Positions 24,127 to 35,504 are shown, numbered from the stretch's first letter. The stretch: 64,000 bases of DNA from Shinella zoogloeoides (GCF_022682305.1 NZ_CP093528.1:2803501-2867500), one strand, 5' to 3'. Notes: generated by a model from the letters alone, not told the origin. Program-made: numbers and translations.

Positions 24127-26322
24127 TTACTGGCCGCCGCCAGCCTTGTCGGCCGCTGCCCAGGCCCGCATCACCTTGTCGAAGGCTTCCGCGCCGGCCG
24201 TGCCCTTGTCGAGCGTCAGCAGCGCGCGGCGGCCGTTGCGATAGGTGATCGGAATATCGATCCACGAGCGCGTGCGCAGCAGATCCGTGTTCTTGGCGAT
24301 CGCCTCGGGGAAGTCGTTGAGCGCAATCATGTGGAAATCGTCGGTGATCTTGGCGGGGACGGCGATCAGGGCGTCGCCACGGTCCTGTTCGGTCCGCTTC
24401 ATCGCCACGCGCTGCACGCTCTCTATACCGCCGCCCTCGAAGCTTTCCGGCAGCGAGAAGACGAGTTCGATGATGTGGCTTGCAGGCAGGGACCGGTCCG
24501 CGTTGCGGCGGAAGGTCACCAGCGCCGTCAGGCCCTTCGTCGGCACATTGATCTGCGCGCGTACGACCGGCTCCGGCTTGGCGTCGCCGCCCGGCGATTC
24601 CTCGGCAGTCGACCAGACCACCGTGCCCTCGATCGCCGTCGGCGCCGTCTGGCCGAGGCGCTCCTCGTAGAGGAACATCTTCTGCGTAACGCCGATGGCG
24701 GCCGCCTGCTCGCCGGTCGCGGCAGGGGTCTGCGTGTCGGTCGTCGCGGCAGCGCTCGTGCCGGTGTCGGCCGGTGTCTGCTGCGCGGTATCGGTGCCGG
24801 CAGCAGGCGTCTGGCCGCCCGAGCCCGCCGCAGCGCCGCCGGCATCAGCCGTTTCCGTGGTCTGCGCAGCCACGGACTTACCCTCTTCCGTAGAGCCGCC
24901 ATCGAGCGCTGGCGCCGGACCGTTGTCCACTTCCGAACCGTCCGTCAGCAGGCGCTGGGTGAATTTCCCACCGTTCTTCTCGGCCGAGGCGACCTCGGTA
25001 TTGGCGGCCTCGCCGGTCTGCGGCGTCGTCTGTGCGGTATCGGACGGCGTGGTGTTTGCAGGCAGACTGCGGCCGCCCTCGGCGGTATCGCTCGCCTTCG
25101 GCGTCTCGGCCGGCTTGTCCGTCGTGAAGGACGCGACCTTCTCTTCGACCCAGCCGTTCACCGTATCCCGGTTGAACCAGTAAGCCGCGCCCGCACCCCC
25201 GACAACCGCGAGCAGCGCGACCGTCGCGGCAAGCGCGCCGAGATTGAGGCGCGACTTGCGCGGCTCCGCCCGGAAGGAGCGCTGCGGCGCGCGTGCCGTC
25301 TCGGCCGTGATCGACGATGCGGCAGCGGCAGAACCGGCCGTCGCCACGCTTGCCGCAGCGGCTGCGGTTTCCGACTTCGGCGCGACGCCGATCAGATCAT
25401 CGAGATCATGCCAGTCGTTCTTCTGTGCGGCCTGCGCCGGCTTGTCCTCGACCGGCACGGTCTTGTCGCCCGGCCATTCCCAGGCCAGCGGGTCGATATC
25501 GGCGGCGGTGGACGGCTGCTGGTGGCTCTCCGATGCGATGGTGGTCGCGGCCGCCTCGCTCCAGTCCCACTGGGACTCGGCGGCCGGCATGTGCGCCTCG
25601 GCGACCGGAGCGGCCTCCGGCAGCATTTCATCGTGAACGGGAAAGACCTGCGGTTCCGGCTCGGCGGCCGTAAAGGCCTCGGCGCCGGCTTCGGCGGCGA
25701 TGTCGTGCTCCGGCTCCTGCCAGGAGGGCACGTAGTCCGCCGCAGGCTCGGCCTCCACCTGCCAGGACGGCTCGGAATGGGCCGCAACGACGACCGGTTC
25801 GTCGTGGAAGGCCTGTTCCTGCGGGAAGGCTTCGGGTTCCGGCTCGACGGCCACAGGCCCGGCTTCCGGCTCGGCGACCGGCGGCTCCTCGGCAACGACC
25901 TCTTCGGCGGTGGATTCCTCGACGGCGGGCGCGTCTTCCGCACCATGCTCCTCGACAGGTTCTTCGCCGGCTTCCGCTTCGGCCGCAACAGGTTCCGGCT
26001 CCACTTCCTCGGCGGCAACGGGTTCCTCCGTCACCGATTCGGCCGGCGGCACAGCCTCTTCCCGGACAGTCTCCTCGACGGGCACGAACGCGGGTTCCTC
26101 GGCGGGAAGCGCCTCGGCATGGTCAGTCTCGACGTCCACGATCGCCGCTTCGAGCTTGTCGAGCTGACGCTTCATGAGGTCGTCGGAAGGGCGCGGGTTC
26201 ATGGATTCGAGCTGCCGGCGGACAGCGCCGCGCGCCTTCTCGTAAACCTTCTGCCGCATCTCGGCATTGTTGTCCGAGAGGCCATCCACGGCCCTTCGAA
26301 TGACTGCTACAAAATCCGCCAT
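24127..26322 (-). CDS. Large acidic low-complexity membrane protein of unknown function
   Basis: A 731-residue protein in four parts: a basic N-terminal helical domain (1-60, MADFVAVIRRAVDGLSDNNA), a very acidic Glu/Ala/Pro-rich region (about 65-300), a single membrane segment (about 357-380, LGALAATVALLAVVGGAGAA), then a Thr/Ala/Gln-rich periplasmic linker and a conserved C-terminal domain (about 560-731). The acidic half is therefore cytoplasmic and the folded C-terminal domain probably periplasmic. Homologues are present across Rhizobiaceae; they are sometimes labelled as CheA-like only because of composition. No enzyme motif is visible. It may be a trans-envelope scaffold. It is convergent with rpoH. 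Confidence 0.85.
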   Translation of the reverse strand: MADFVAVIRRAVDGLSDNNAEMRQKVYEKARGAVRRQLESMNPRPSDDLMKRQLDKLEAAIVDVETDHAEALPAEEPAFVPVEETVREEAVPPAESVTEEPVAAEEVEPEPVAAEAEAGEEPVEEHGAEDAPAVEESTAEEVVAEEPPVAEPEAGPVAVEPEPEAFPQEQAFHDEPVVVAAHSEPSWQVEAEPAADYVPSWQEPEHDIAAEAGAEAFTAAEPEPQVFPVHDEMLPEAAPVAEAHMPAAESQWDWSEAAATTIASESHQQPSTAADIDPLAWEWPGDKTVPVEDKPAQAAQKNDWHDLDDLIGVAPKSETAAAAASVATAGSAAAASSITAETARAPQRSFRAEPRKSRLNLGALAATVALLAVVGGAGAAYWFNRDTVNGWVEEKVASFTTDKPAETPKASDTAEGGRSLPANTTPSDTAQTTPQTGEAANTEVASAEKNGGKFTQRLLTDGSEVDNGPAPALDGGSTEEGKSVAAQTTETADAGGAAAGSGGQTPAAGTDTAQQTPADTGTSAAATTDTQTPAATGEQAAAIGVTQKMFLYEERLGQTAPTAIEGTVVWSTAEESPGGDAKPEPVVRAQINVPTKGLTALVTFRRNADRSLPASHIIELVFSLPESFEGGGIESVQRVAMKRTEQDRGDALIAVPAKITDDFHMIALNDFPEAIAKNTDLLRTRSWIDIPITYRNGRRALLTLDKGTAGAEAFDKVMRAWAAADKAGGGQ

Positions 26323-26391
26323 CAGAACTTTCCGTCGTGTCCATGCGCTATCCCATTGGAATAGGTCACGGAACTGGTGTTGAACTTGAGA

Positions 26392-27687
26392 TTAGTCCTC
26401 AAACGGGTCGGTCACAAGTATGGTGTCGTCGCGCTCCGGGCTGGTCGAAAGCAGGGCGACCGGCGCGCCGATCAGCTCCTCGACCTGGCGGACATACTTG
26501 ATCGCCTGGGCCGGCAGGTCTGCCCAGCTCCGTGCGCCAACGGTCGATTCCTTCCAGCCTTCGAGCGTGATGTAGACCGGCTCGACGCGGGCCTGCTGGC
26601 TCTGGCTCGCCGGCAGGTAGTCGATCTCCTTGCCGTCAAGCCTGTAGCCGACGCAGATCTTCAGCTCGTCCAGGCCATCGAGAACATCGAGCTTGGTGAG
26701 CGCGATGCCGTTGATGCCGTTGGTCTTGACCGTCTGGCGCACCAGCACGGCATCGAACCAGCCGCAGCGGCGCGGACGGCCGGTATTGACGCCGACCTCA
26801 CGGCCGACCGTCGCAAGATGCCTGCCGATCTCGTCGTCCAGCTCGCAGGGGAACGGCCCTTCGCCGACGCGCGTCGTATAGGCCTTGGTGATGCCCAGCA
26901 CATAGCTGATCGCCGTCGGGCCGAGGCCCGAGCCGGCGGCCGCCTGGCCGGCGACCGTGTTGGACGAGGTGACGAACGGATAGGTGCCATGGTCGTTGTC
27001 GAGCAGCGCGCCCTGCGCGCCCTCGAAGAGGATGCGCGCGCCGGCCTTGCGGTGCTTGTCGAGAACATCCCAGACCCGGTCGACATAGGGCAGGATCTGC
27101 GCAGCGACGGAGGTCAGCTCCTCTTCGATGGATTCGATGGAGATTTCGGCAAGGCCCATGCCGCGGCGCAGCGCATTGTGATGCGTCAGCAGCCGCTCGA
27201 TCTTCGGCCGCAGCGTTTCCGGCTCGGCAAGGTCGATCACGCGGATGGCGCGCCGGCCAACCTTGTCCTCATAGGCCGGGCCGATGCCGCGGCGGGTCGT
27301 GCCGATCTTGGTGCCGTTGCTGGAGGCCGCATCCTCGCGCAGCGCGTCGAGATCGCGGTGCAGCGACAGGATGAGCGGAGCGTTGTCGGCGATGCGCAGC
27401 ACCTCCGGCGTCACCGCCACGCCCTGCGCGCGCAGCTTCTCCACTTCCGTGACGAAATGGTGCGGATCGACGACGACGCCGTTGCCGATGACGCTGAGCT
27501 TGCCGCGCACGAGGCCGGACGGCAGCAGGGCAAGCTTGTAGCTGACGCCGTTGATGACGAGGGTATGGCCGGCATTATGGCCGCCCTGGTAGCGAACGAT
27601 CACTTCCGCCCGTTCGGAAAGCCAGTCGACGATCTTGCCCTTGCCTTCGTCACCCCACTGCGAACCGACAACCACGACACTTGCCAT
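26392..27687 (-). CDS. purA: Adenylosuccinate synthetase PurA
   Basis: A 431-residue GTP-dependent enzyme joining IMP and aspartate in AMP synthesis. The N-terminal [18 protein letters not shown] carries the catalytic Asp and the P-loop, QGGHNAGHT the catalytic His, and the C-terminal region has the guanine-specificity segment [12 protein letters not shown]. The start at 27687 gives the normal length and has GGGAAAG upstream; the frame extends another 75 codons upstream without coding support. It is divergent from the EamA transporter gene. Confidence 0.98.
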   Translation of the reverse strand: MASVVVVGSQWGDEGKGKIVDWLSERAEVIVRYQGGHNAGHTLVINGVSYKLALLPSGLVRGKLSVIGNGVVVDPHHFVTEVEKLRAQGVAVTPEVLRIADNAPLILSLHRDLDALREDAASSNGTKIGTTRRGIGPAYEDKVGRRAIRVIDLAEPETLRPKIERLLTHHNALRRGMGLAEISIESIEEELTSVAAQILPYVDRVWDVLDKHRKAGARILFEGAQGALLDNDHGTYPFVTSSNTVAGQAAAGSGLGPTAISYVLGITKAYTTRVGEGPFPCELDDEIGRHLATVGREVGVNTGRPRRCGWFDAVLVRQTVKTNGINGIALTKLDVLDGLDELKICVGYRLDGKEIDYLPASQSQQARVEPVYITLEGWKESTVGARSWADLPAQAIKYVRQVEELIGAPVALLSTSPERDDTILVTDPFED

Positions 27688-27904
27688 TTCATCTTTCCCG
27701 TTTTCGCGCGCGGGCGCATGAAGACATGCGCGCGCCTGACTTGAAACCCGCGCATCTATACTGTGTTGTCTTTGGGAATGCGACCCTGTTATGACGGCCT
27801 GCATCCGCTTTTTGCCCATATCCGCTTTTTGTATGACGTAGCGCGCTTTTTTACCGTATCCGGACCACCCGCCCGCGCCTGCCCTGCCACACGGACCTGC
27901 CGCC

Positions 27905-28789
27905 TTGAACACGAGAGCCTATTTCTACCTGACGGTCACATCGCTTTTCTGGGGCGGAAACTCGGTCGCGGGCAAGCTCGCCGTCGGCCATGTCAGCCCC
28001 ATGGTGCTGACGACCTTCCGCTGGATCGTCGCCCTTTCGGTGATCCTCGCCCTGATGATGCCGCAGGTCAAACGCGACTGGCCGGTCATCCGCAAGCACT
28101 GGCTCCAGCTGCTGCTCTACGGCGTCTTCGGCTTCACCGCCTTCAATGCCCTGCTCTACACGGCGCTCGGCTATACCAGCGCCATCAACGCCGTCATCGA
28201 GCAGGCCAGCATTCCCATGCTGATCTTCGCCTTCAATTTCATCCTGTTCCGCATCCAGGCGTCCGTCGCCCAGATCGTCGGCTTCGCGGTCACGCTGATC
28301 GGTGTCCTGATAACGGCCGCCCACGGCGAATTCTCGGCGCTCGCCGAACTGGAGTTCAATTTCGGCGACCTGCTGATCCTCCTCGCCTGCATCGTCTATG
28401 CCGGCTACACCATCGCGCTGCGCTGGAAGCCGGCCCTTAGCTGGCAGAGCTTCATCGCCGCCCCCGCCTTCGGCGCGCTTCTCAGCGCCATTCCCCTCTT
28501 CTTCTGGGAATTATCGCGCGGCGGCACCATCCTGCCGGATGCGACCGGCTGGGCCATCGTGCTCTATGCGGGCATCTTCCCCTCGCTGCTGTCGCAGGTG
28601 CTCTATGTGCGCGGCGTCGAGATGATCGGCGCGAACCGGGCCGGTCTCTTCATCAACGCCATTCCGGTCTTCGGCACGCTGCTGTCCGTCCTGCTGGTCG
28701 GCGAGACGATGCATCCCTTCCACGGCGTCGCCCTTCTCCTCGTGCTCGGCGGCATTGCCATCGCCGAATGGGGACGACCGAAGACCTGA
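27905..28789 (+). CDS. EamA/DMT-family transporter
   Basis: A 294-residue inner-membrane carrier with about ten hydrophobic segments in two EamA repeats (first from residue 5 with [19 protein letters not shown], second from about 150 with [15 protein letters not shown]). DMT/RhaT-type exporters move amino acids, sugars or other metabolites; the substrate cannot be assigned. It is divergent from purA with a 217-bp gap and is followed by a terminator at 28799-28826. Confidence 0.92.
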   Translation: MNTRAYFYLTVTSLFWGGNSVAGKLAVGHVSPMVLTTFRWIVALSVILALMMPQVKRDWPVIRKHWLQLLLYGVFGFTAFNALLYTALGYTSAINAVIEQASIPMLIFAFNFILFRIQASVAQIVGFAVTLIGVLITAAHGEFSALAELEFNFGDLLILLACIVYAGYTIALRWKPALSWQSFIAAPAFGALLSAIPLFFWELSRGGTILPDATGWAIVLYAGIFPSLLSQVLYVRGVEMIGANRAGLFINAIPVFGTLLSVLLVGETMHPFHGVALLLVLGGIAIAEWGRPKT

Positions 28790-28798
28790 CGGTAAAAG

Positions 28799-28830
28799 GC
28801 CCGCCGGATCGCTCCGGCGGGCCTTTCCAT
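28799..28830. terminator. Bidirectional terminator between EamA gene and serA
   Basis: GGCCCGCCGGA and TCCGGCGGGCC form an 11-bp stem around ATCGC-type loop and are followed by TTTCCATTTT. Confidence 0.85.
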
Positions 28831-28853
28831 TTTCATCCTGGGAGGGCCGAAGA

Positions 28854-30449
28854 TCAGTCGACGTTGAAGACCAGCGGCTTGACCTGGCGGATCGCCGGGT
28901 TGGCGGTAAGCTTGGCCAGCACGTCGTCGGAGATCGCGCCGTCGACATAGAGAAGGGCGATGGCGTCGCCGCCTTCCTTCTCGCGGCCGAGCTGGAAGTT
29001 GGCGATATTGACGCCAGCCTCGCCGAGCGTCGTGCCGATGAAGCCGATCATGCCCGGAACGTCGGTATTGGTGATGTAGACCATGTGGTTGCCGACGTCG
29101 GCGTCAAGGTTGATGCCCTTGATCTGGATGAAGCGCGGCTTGCCATCCGAGAACACGGTGCCGGCGATGGAACGGGTCTGGTTCGCGGTCTTGACCGTCA
29201 GACGGATATAGCCGTCGAAGACGCCCGACTTGTCGCGCTTGACCTCGGACAGGATTACGCCCTTTTCCTTGATCATGACCGGGGCCGAGACCATGTTGAC
29301 GTCGGCGACCTGCGGGCGGATAAGGCCGGCGAGCACGGCGCTGGTCAGCGCCTTGGTGTTCATCGACGCCGTCGCCCCGTCGTAGAGGATCTCGATTTCC
29401 TTGATCGCGCTTTCCGTGACCTGGCCGACAAAGGCGCCGAGCACGTCCGCAAGACGGATGAAGGGCTTCAGGATCGGCGCTTCCTCGGCCGTGATCGACG
29501 GCATGTTGATGGCGTTCGAGACAGCACCCTTGACGAGGTAATCCGACATCTGCTCGGCGACCTGAAGGGCGACGTTCTCCTGCGCTTCCGTGGTCGACGC
29601 GCCGAGATGCGGCGTGCAGACGACGTTGTCGAGACCGAAGAGCGGGCTTTCCGTCGCGGGCTCGACCTCGAACACATCGAAGCCGGCGCCGGCGACATGG
29701 CCGGACTTGATGGCTTCGGCAAGCGCCGCCTCGTCGACCAGACCGCCACGGGCGCAGTTGATGATGCGCACGCCCTTCTTGGTCTTGGCAAGCGCTTCCT
29801 TGCCCAGGATGCCGCGCGTCTTGTCCGTCATCGGAACGTGCAGCGTGATGAAGTCGGCGCGGGCGAGCAGGTCGTCCAGCTCCGCCTTCTCGACACCCAT
29901 TTCCACGGCGCGTTCGGCCGACAGGAAGGGATCGTAGGCGATGACATGCATGCCGAGGCCGATGGCCTTCCTGCAGACGATGCCGCCAATATTGCCGGCG
30001 CCGATGACGCCGAGCGTCTTGCCGGTGATCTCGACGCCCATGAACTTCGACTTCTCCCACTTGCCGGCCTGGGTCGAGCTGTCGGCGGCCGGAAGCTGGC
30101 GGGCGACGGCGAACATCAGCGCGATGGCGTGCTCGGCGGTGGTGATCGAGTTGCCGAAGGGCGTGTTCATGACGATGATACCGCGGCGCGAGGCGGCCGG
30201 GATATCGACATTGTCGACGCCAATGCCGGCACGGCCGATAACCTTGAGATTGGTCGCCGCCGCGATCAGCTTTTCCGTCGCCTTGGTGGCCGAGCGGATG
30301 GCAAGGCCGTCATAGTTGCCGATGATCTCGGCGAGCTTTTCCTTGTCCTTGCCGAGCTTCGGCTGGAAATCGACTTCGACGCCGCGGTCACGGAAGATCT
30401 GGACGGCGGTTTCCGAGAGTTCGTCGGATACGAGTACGCGAGGTGCCAC
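28854..30449 (-). CDS. serA: D-3-phosphoglycerate dehydrogenase SerA
   Basis: A 531-residue enzyme of the long (Mycobacterium-like) type, the first committed step of serine synthesis from 3-phosphoglycerate. It has the NAD-binding domain with GVIGAGNIGG (residues about 147-156), the catalytic Arg-Glu-His set (NCARGG, the Glu after it, and CTPHLGAST), then an allosteric substrate-binding domain and a C-terminal ACT domain (VPGMIGFIGTTLGEAGVNIA) for serine feedback. The start is GTG 30449 with an ideal AAGGAGG ribosome site. It follows serC by 75 bp and is very likely co-transcribed with it. Confidence 0.97.
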   Translation of the reverse strand: MAPRVLVSDELSETAVQIFRDRGVEVDFQPKLGKDKEKLAEIIGNYDGLAIRSATKATEKLIAAATNLKVIGRAGIGVDNVDIPAASRRGIIVMNTPFGNSITTAEHAIALMFAVARQLPAADSSTQAGKWEKSKFMGVEITGKTLGVIGAGNIGGIVCRKAIGLGMHVIAYDPFLSAERAVEMGVEKAELDDLLARADFITLHVPMTDKTRGILGKEALAKTKKGVRIINCARGGLVDEAALAEAIKSGHVAGAGFDVFEVEPATESPLFGLDNVVCTPHLGASTTEAQENVALQVAEQMSDYLVKGAVSNAINMPSITAEEAPILKPFIRLADVLGAFVGQVTESAIKEIEILYDGATASMNTKALTSAVLAGLIRPQVADVNMVSAPVMIKEKGVILSEVKRDKSGVFDGYIRLTVKTANQTRSIAGTVFSDGKPRFIQIKGINLDADVGNHMVYITNTDVPGMIGFIGTTLGEAGVNIANFQLGREKEGGDAIALLYVDGAISDDVLAKLTANPAIRQVKPLVFNVD

Positions 30450-30524
30450 GATGGCCTCCTTAAATCGGTCTAGGGAGATGAGATAAAGGGTGGCTCCGCC
30501 CGAAGGACGAAGCCGGTCGCGAAA

Positions 30525-31706
<1,182 letters not shown>

Positions 31707-31800
31707 GATCGCTATCCTTCCAGATAGATAGCTCCTCGTTGGGGAGGAGTGTCCCGCCGCCGTGAATATGGGAGAGAGCTTCTCCCGTCAAGAGGAATAT
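31707..31800 (-). promoter_or_regulatory. Structured serC leader, probable serC RNA motif
   Basis: Reading leftward, three hairpins occur in 90 nt. GGGAGA-AGCTC-TCTCCC comes first, then CTCCTC-CCCAAC-GAGGAG, then CTATC-TATCTGGAAG-GATAG, in which the serC ribosome site GGAAGG lies in the loop/stem, 6 bases from the ATG. A conserved element called the serC motif is reported upstream of serC in Rhizobiales; the position and hairpin layout match it. No ligand is established for it. Confidence 0.68.
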
Positions 31801-31882
31801 GTCGCTATCGAAAGATAATCCGGCGCAATGGAAACGGCGCGCCGGTACCCGACGCGCCGCGAAAGGATCGGATCGTGAAAGC

Positions 31883-32617
31883 CTACCAGAGCGGAACGCG
31901 CAGGCCGACGCGGAATTCGTGCTTCTGGATGCCGCGGTCGCGGATATCCATGCCGCCCGCCCCCGACCGGAAGGCGTCGCCGCCGGCGATATCGGAGAAA
32001 CGATAGCCGAAGTCGAGCTTGACGTTGGCGGCAAGGTCCATGGAAGCACCGGCCATCAGGGCATAGGTGAAGCGCAGGCCATCCCGCCCCTCGAGCCGCG
32101 CTCCGGGGCAGCCCGCCCCGCCACATGCGGCGTCGCGCCAGTCGAGATAGGTCGCGCCCAGCCCCACGCCGACATAGGGCGTGAACCCGGCCAGCGTGCC
32201 GAGGTCGACATAGCCGTTGGCCATAACCCCGGCGGCGGAATAATCGGCCTTGAAGGCGCATGGCCCGCCGGCGCAGGCCGCGCTGCCGCGGAAATCATCC
32301 CTGGAATAATCGACCGTCACATCGGCGCGCGCCAGATCGTTGAACTGATAGCCGAGGCCGAGACCATAGGAGAGCGGCCGGGAGAAGCGGCGGTCGTCGA
32401 ATTCCTGCGACACGCCGGCTTCCGTGACGCGCGGCCGCCCGCCCTTGATCCAGCCGGAATAGCCGAGATCGCCGCGAATGTACCAGCCACCGGCAGCAGC
32501 GCTTTTCGACACGTCGATTTCCGGCGCGTCGATAACCTCGAGATCGCTCGCAAGGACGCCCGTTGCGACAAGCGCTGCAACGGCGGTCATGCCAAGCGAC
32601 AGGATACGGCGGGCCAT
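31883..32617 (-). CDS. Outer-membrane beta-barrel protein, Omp25/31-like (copy A)
   Basis: A 244-residue porin-like barrel. The signal peptide MARRILSLGMTAVAALVATG (cleavage near LAS) is followed by a linker and a barrel of alternating strands (GGWYIRGDLGYSG at the first strand; FTYALMAGASMDLAANVKLDFGYRFSD near the end). The terminal residues VGLRVPLW end in an aromatic, as needed for BAM recognition. The start at 32617 follows AGGGAA. It is paralogous to the next protein (32796-33620), the two lying in tandem with the same end-strand patterns. Role: probably surface structure or immune/host contact as for Omp25/Omp31 relatives; unproven. Confidence 0.87.
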   Translation of the reverse strand: MARRILSLGMTAVAALVATGVLASDLEVIDAPEIDVSKSAAAGGWYIRGDLGYSGWIKGGRPRVTEAGVSQEFDDRRFSRPLSYGLGLGYQFNDLARADVTVDYSRDDFRGSAACAGGPCAFKADYSAAGVMANGYVDLGTLAGFTPYVGVGLGATYLDWRDAACGGAGCPGARLEGRDGLRFTYALMAGASMDLAANVKLDFGYRFSDIAGGDAFRSGAGGMDIRDRGIQKHEFRVGLRVPLW

Positions 32618-32750
32618 GGTCTCAATTCCCTGAAGACCGGAAGCCGGTCGGTTGCGCCGGCGCAGGCGGCATCGCGCCGCCCTACACCATCGGTTAACCA
32701 TATTTCTCAAGGAATGAAAAAACCGTTAAGCCCCCCGCCGGAACGCGAAA

Positions 32751-32770
32751 GGCCGCCCCGAAGGGCGGCC
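32751..32770 (-). terminator. Terminator of the upstream barrel gene
   Basis: GGCCGCCC-TTCG-GGGCGGCC hairpin, with TTTCGCG following on the minus strand, between the two outer-membrane genes; it indicates separate transcription of the pair. Confidence 0.75.
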
Positions 32771-32795
32771 CTGAAGATGAGACAGGGAACGTCTC

Positions 32796-33620
32796 TTACT
32801 TGTAGACCGGGATATCGGCCGGCGGGATATAGGTCGCCGTTTCGCAGCCGTTGAAGGAATAGCGAAGACCGGCGCGCGCTTCATGGCTGTAGAAGCCCTT
32901 GTCGTAGCCGGGGCCGCCCTTTTCCATATAGCCGAACATATCGCCCTTCGTCACGTGACGGAACCGATAGCCGACATCGGCCTTAAGGTTGCACGTCAGG
33001 TCGATCGCGGTGCCGGCCATGAGCGCATAGGTGAAGCGCCAACCGCTTCTACCGCGGTGTGTCATCGTGTTGTCGCAACCCGTACCATTGTCCGCGCACG
33101 ACGTGTTAACAAGATCGGCCCACCGTACATAGGTGCCGCCAATACCCGCACCCACATAGGGTGTGAAGACGCCATAGTGCCCGATATCCACATATGCGTT
33201 CGCAAGCAGGCTGAGGGCGGTGAGCGAAGCAACATCTCTCGACGTGCACGACAGAGAGCTATCGAAGCCACACTCCCCCTTGGTGGACCCACGGAAGTTC
33301 GACTTGAACATGTAGTCGAGCGTCACGTCGGTGCGCAGATGGTCGGTGATCTGGTAGCCGACACCGCCGCCGATCAGGAAGCCGCCTTTCAGGCGAGCCG
33401 TATGAAAGTCCTGGTCGACCTTGTTCGAACCCTGGAAGTAATGCGCGCCGCGCAGCTTGTTGTAGGACCATCCCGCGTCGCCGCGCAGATACCAGCCGCC
33501 CGTCTCCACGACGGTTTCCTGCACCGGAGCCTCGATGACCTGCGGCTCGTACATATCCGCCGCGTAACCGGACGTGCCTGTCAACAGGACGGCGGCGACG
33601 CTACTCAAAACTTTCCTCAT
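32796..33620 (-). CDS. Outer-membrane beta-barrel protein, Omp25/31-like (copy B)
   Basis: A 274-residue barrel protein with a signal peptide (MRKVLSSVAAVLLTGTSGYA, cleaved before ADMYEP) and the first barrel strand GGWYLRGDAGWSYNK, like copy A. It shares with copy A the block YVDIG/YVDLG, FTPYVG, and RFTYALMAG, so the two are clear paralogues. Two Cys-containing loops (ECGFDSSLSC and SCADNGTGC) suggest surface disulfides not conserved in A. Unlike A, the C-terminus ends with ADIPVYK beyond the last strand (RAGLRYSFNGCE). The AT-rich upstream region (33700-33790) probably holds its promoter. Confidence 0.87.
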   Translation of the reverse strand: MRKVLSSVAAVLLTGTSGYAADMYEPQVIEAPVQETVVETGGWYLRGDAGWSYNKLRGAHYFQGSNKVDQDFHTARLKGGFLIGGGVGYQITDHLRTDVTLDYMFKSNFRGSTKGECGFDSSLSCTSRDVASLTALSLLANAYVDIGHYGVFTPYVGAGIGGTYVRWADLVNTSCADNGTGCDNTMTHRGRSGWRFTYALMAGTAIDLTCNLKADVGYRFRHVTKGDMFGYMEKGGPGYDKGFYSHEARAGLRYSFNGCETATYIPPADIPVYK

Positions 33621-33811
33621 GGCCTTGCTCCAGTAGGCTTGTGCTTGGGCTTGACGGGTCCGGCGCGCCGGCTCCCAAGTCCTTCGATCAGGCATGGATA
33701 ATGGCGAGGAAAGGTTAAGGGCCGATTAACTACGAACATTTACCGTATTCGTTAACGACCGTTCATGAATTCGGTAAATTTTCAAATAAAGCGGCGCTCT
33801 CGACTTGCCGC

Positions 33812-33850
33812 CAAAAGAAAAGGCCGGAGCATTACGCCCCGGCCTTGAGA
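33812..33850 (-). terminator. glmM terminator
   Basis: On the minus strand, AAGGCCGG and CCGGCCTT pair around an 11-nt loop, followed by TTCTTTTGG, just after the glmM stop. Confidence 0.8.
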
Positions 33851-33868
33851 AAGACGTGGCAAAGCCGC

Positions 33869-35221
33869 TCAGGCGGCGTTGCGGACCGAGCCGATCACTC
33901 CGACGAGTTCGTCGACGATGCGCTCCACCTGACCGCGATCGTCGCCTTCCGCCATGACGCGGATCAGCGGCTCGGTGCCGGACGGGCGGATGAGCAGGCG
34001 GCCGTTCTTGGCAAGCTCGCTCTCCGCGTCGGCGATGGCCTGGCGCACGGCGGCGTCTTCCAGCGGCTGGCCGGCCTTGACGCGAACGTTCTTCAGCACC
34101 TGTGGCACCGGCTCGAAGCGATTGCAGACCTCGCTCACCGTCCTGCCGCTGCGCTTGACGCAGGCGAGAATCTGAAGCGCGGCGACGAGGCCGTCGCCGG
34201 TCGTGCCGAAATCGGAAAGTACGATATGGCCCGACTGCTCGCCACCGACATTGTAGTCGTTCTGGCGCATGTGCTCCACGACATAGCGGTCGCCGACCTT
34301 CGTGCGCTGCAGGCCGAGGCCCTTGTCGGTGAGGAAACGTTCCAGCCCGAGATTGGACATGACGGTCGCAACCAGCCCGCCGCCGCGCAGCATGCCGTCC
34401 GCCGCCCAGCTTTCGGCGATGACGGCCATGAGCTGGTCACCGTCGATGATCTTGCCGTTCTCGTCGACGATCTGAACACGGTCCGCATCGCCATCGAGCG
34501 CGATGCCGATATCGGCGCGCACTTCATGCACCTTGCGCTGCAGCGCCGCCGGATGGGTGGAGCCGCATTCCAGGTTGATGTTGACGCCGTCCGGCTCGTT
34601 GCCGATGGTCACTACGTCCGCCCCCAGCTCCCAGAGCACGGCCGGTGCCACGCGATAGGCCGCCCCGTTCGCACAGTCGATGGCGACGCGCAGGCCCTGC
34701 AGCGTCACATCGCGCGGCAACGTGCGCTTGGCGTGCTCGATATAGCGGTCATGCACGCCATCGATGCGCTTGGCGCGGCCGATCTCGCCGGCCTTGGCAA
34801 GCTGCGCCATCATGTCCTTCTCGAGCAGGTCCTCGATTTCCATCTCCAGCTCGTCGGAGAGCTTGTAGCCGTCCGGGCCGAACAGCTTGATGCCGTTGTC
34901 CTGGAACGGATTGTGCGAGGCTGAGATCATGACGCCGATATCGGCGCGCAGCGAGCGCGTCAGCATGGCGACGGCCGGCGTCGGGATCGGCCCGAGGACG
35001 AAGGCGTCGATGCCCGCCGCCGTGAAGCCGGCCACCATGGCGTTCTCCAGCATGTAGCCGGAAAGGCGCGTGTCCTTGCCGATCACCACCCGATGGCGAT
35101 GCGCACCGCGCCGGAAGATCGTGCCGACGGCGATACCGACCCGCATGGCAAGGTCCGGCGTCATCGGGAAGGTGTTGGATTGACCCCGGATGCCATCCGT
35201 GCCGAAGTAACGACGTTTCAT
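33869..35221 (-). CDS. glmM: Phosphoglucosamine mutase GlmM
   Basis: A 450-residue enzyme converting glucosamine-6-phosphate to glucosamine-1-phosphate for peptidoglycan and LPS precursors. The start [13 protein letters not shown] is conserved and sets the start at 35221. The phosphoserine motif is [13 protein letters not shown] (around residue 102), the Mg loop is ALDGDADR, and the phosphate-binding loop near the C-terminus is [14 protein letters not shown]. It ends the conserved tol-pal-tilS-ftsH-glmM gene string but is separated from ftsH by a strong terminator, so it should have its own promoter. Confidence 0.97.
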   Translation of the reverse strand: MKRRYFGTDGIRGQSNTFPMTPDLAMRVGIAVGTIFRRGAHRHRVVIGKDTRLSGYMLENAMVAGFTAAGIDAFVLGPIPTPAVAMLTRSLRADIGVMISASHNPFQDNGIKLFGPDGYKLSDELEMEIEDLLEKDMMAQLAKAGEIGRAKRIDGVHDRYIEHAKRTLPRDVTLQGLRVAIDCANGAAYRVAPAVLWELGADVVTIGNEPDGVNINLECGSTHPAALQRKVHEVRADIGIALDGDADRVQIVDENGKIIDGDQLMAVIAESWAADGMLRGGGLVATVMSNLGLERFLTDKGLGLQRTKVGDRYVVEHMRQNDYNVGGEQSGHIVLSDFGTTGDGLVAALQILACVKRSGRTVSEVCNRFEPVPQVLKNVRVKAGQPLEDAAVRQAIADAESELAKNGRLLIRPSGTEPLIRVMAEGDDRGQVERIVDELVGVIGSVRNAA

Positions 35222-35451
35222 GTTCGCTCCTGAATTCGCGGGTTCCTGCGGCGTTTTTCGCCGCGCCCAGCGCATACGCGTTCCATCTGCCGCGTCCCAA
35301 GTGCCGTATCGAGGCACCGAATGGGCAAAGACTCTACTGTCCGCGCGTAACTTTAACCTTAAGGCGCGCGGCTCTCGCGCTTCTTTGCCACAAAAGCAGG
35401 CAAAGAACATCCACCTTGAAATCAGAATTCGTTACAGTCCGTTACCGAAAG

Positions 35452-35486
35452 AAAACGGCCGGGAAGATGATCCCGGCCGTTTTTGC
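35452..35486. terminator. Strong terminator between ftsH and glmM
   Basis: ACGGCCGGGA and TCCCGGCCGT pair around AGATGA, with T-rich tails in both directions (TTTTTGCTGTTT on plus, TTTTCTTTCGG on minus). Confidence 0.88.
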
Positions 35487-35504
35487 TGTTTCGCAAATCC
35501 GCAC

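Noticed and set aside
24331..26364. 677-codon plus-strand open frame antisense to the acidic membrane protein
   Set aside because: Arg/Gly-rich product without domain or ribosome site; arises from GC-rich third positions of the opposite gene.
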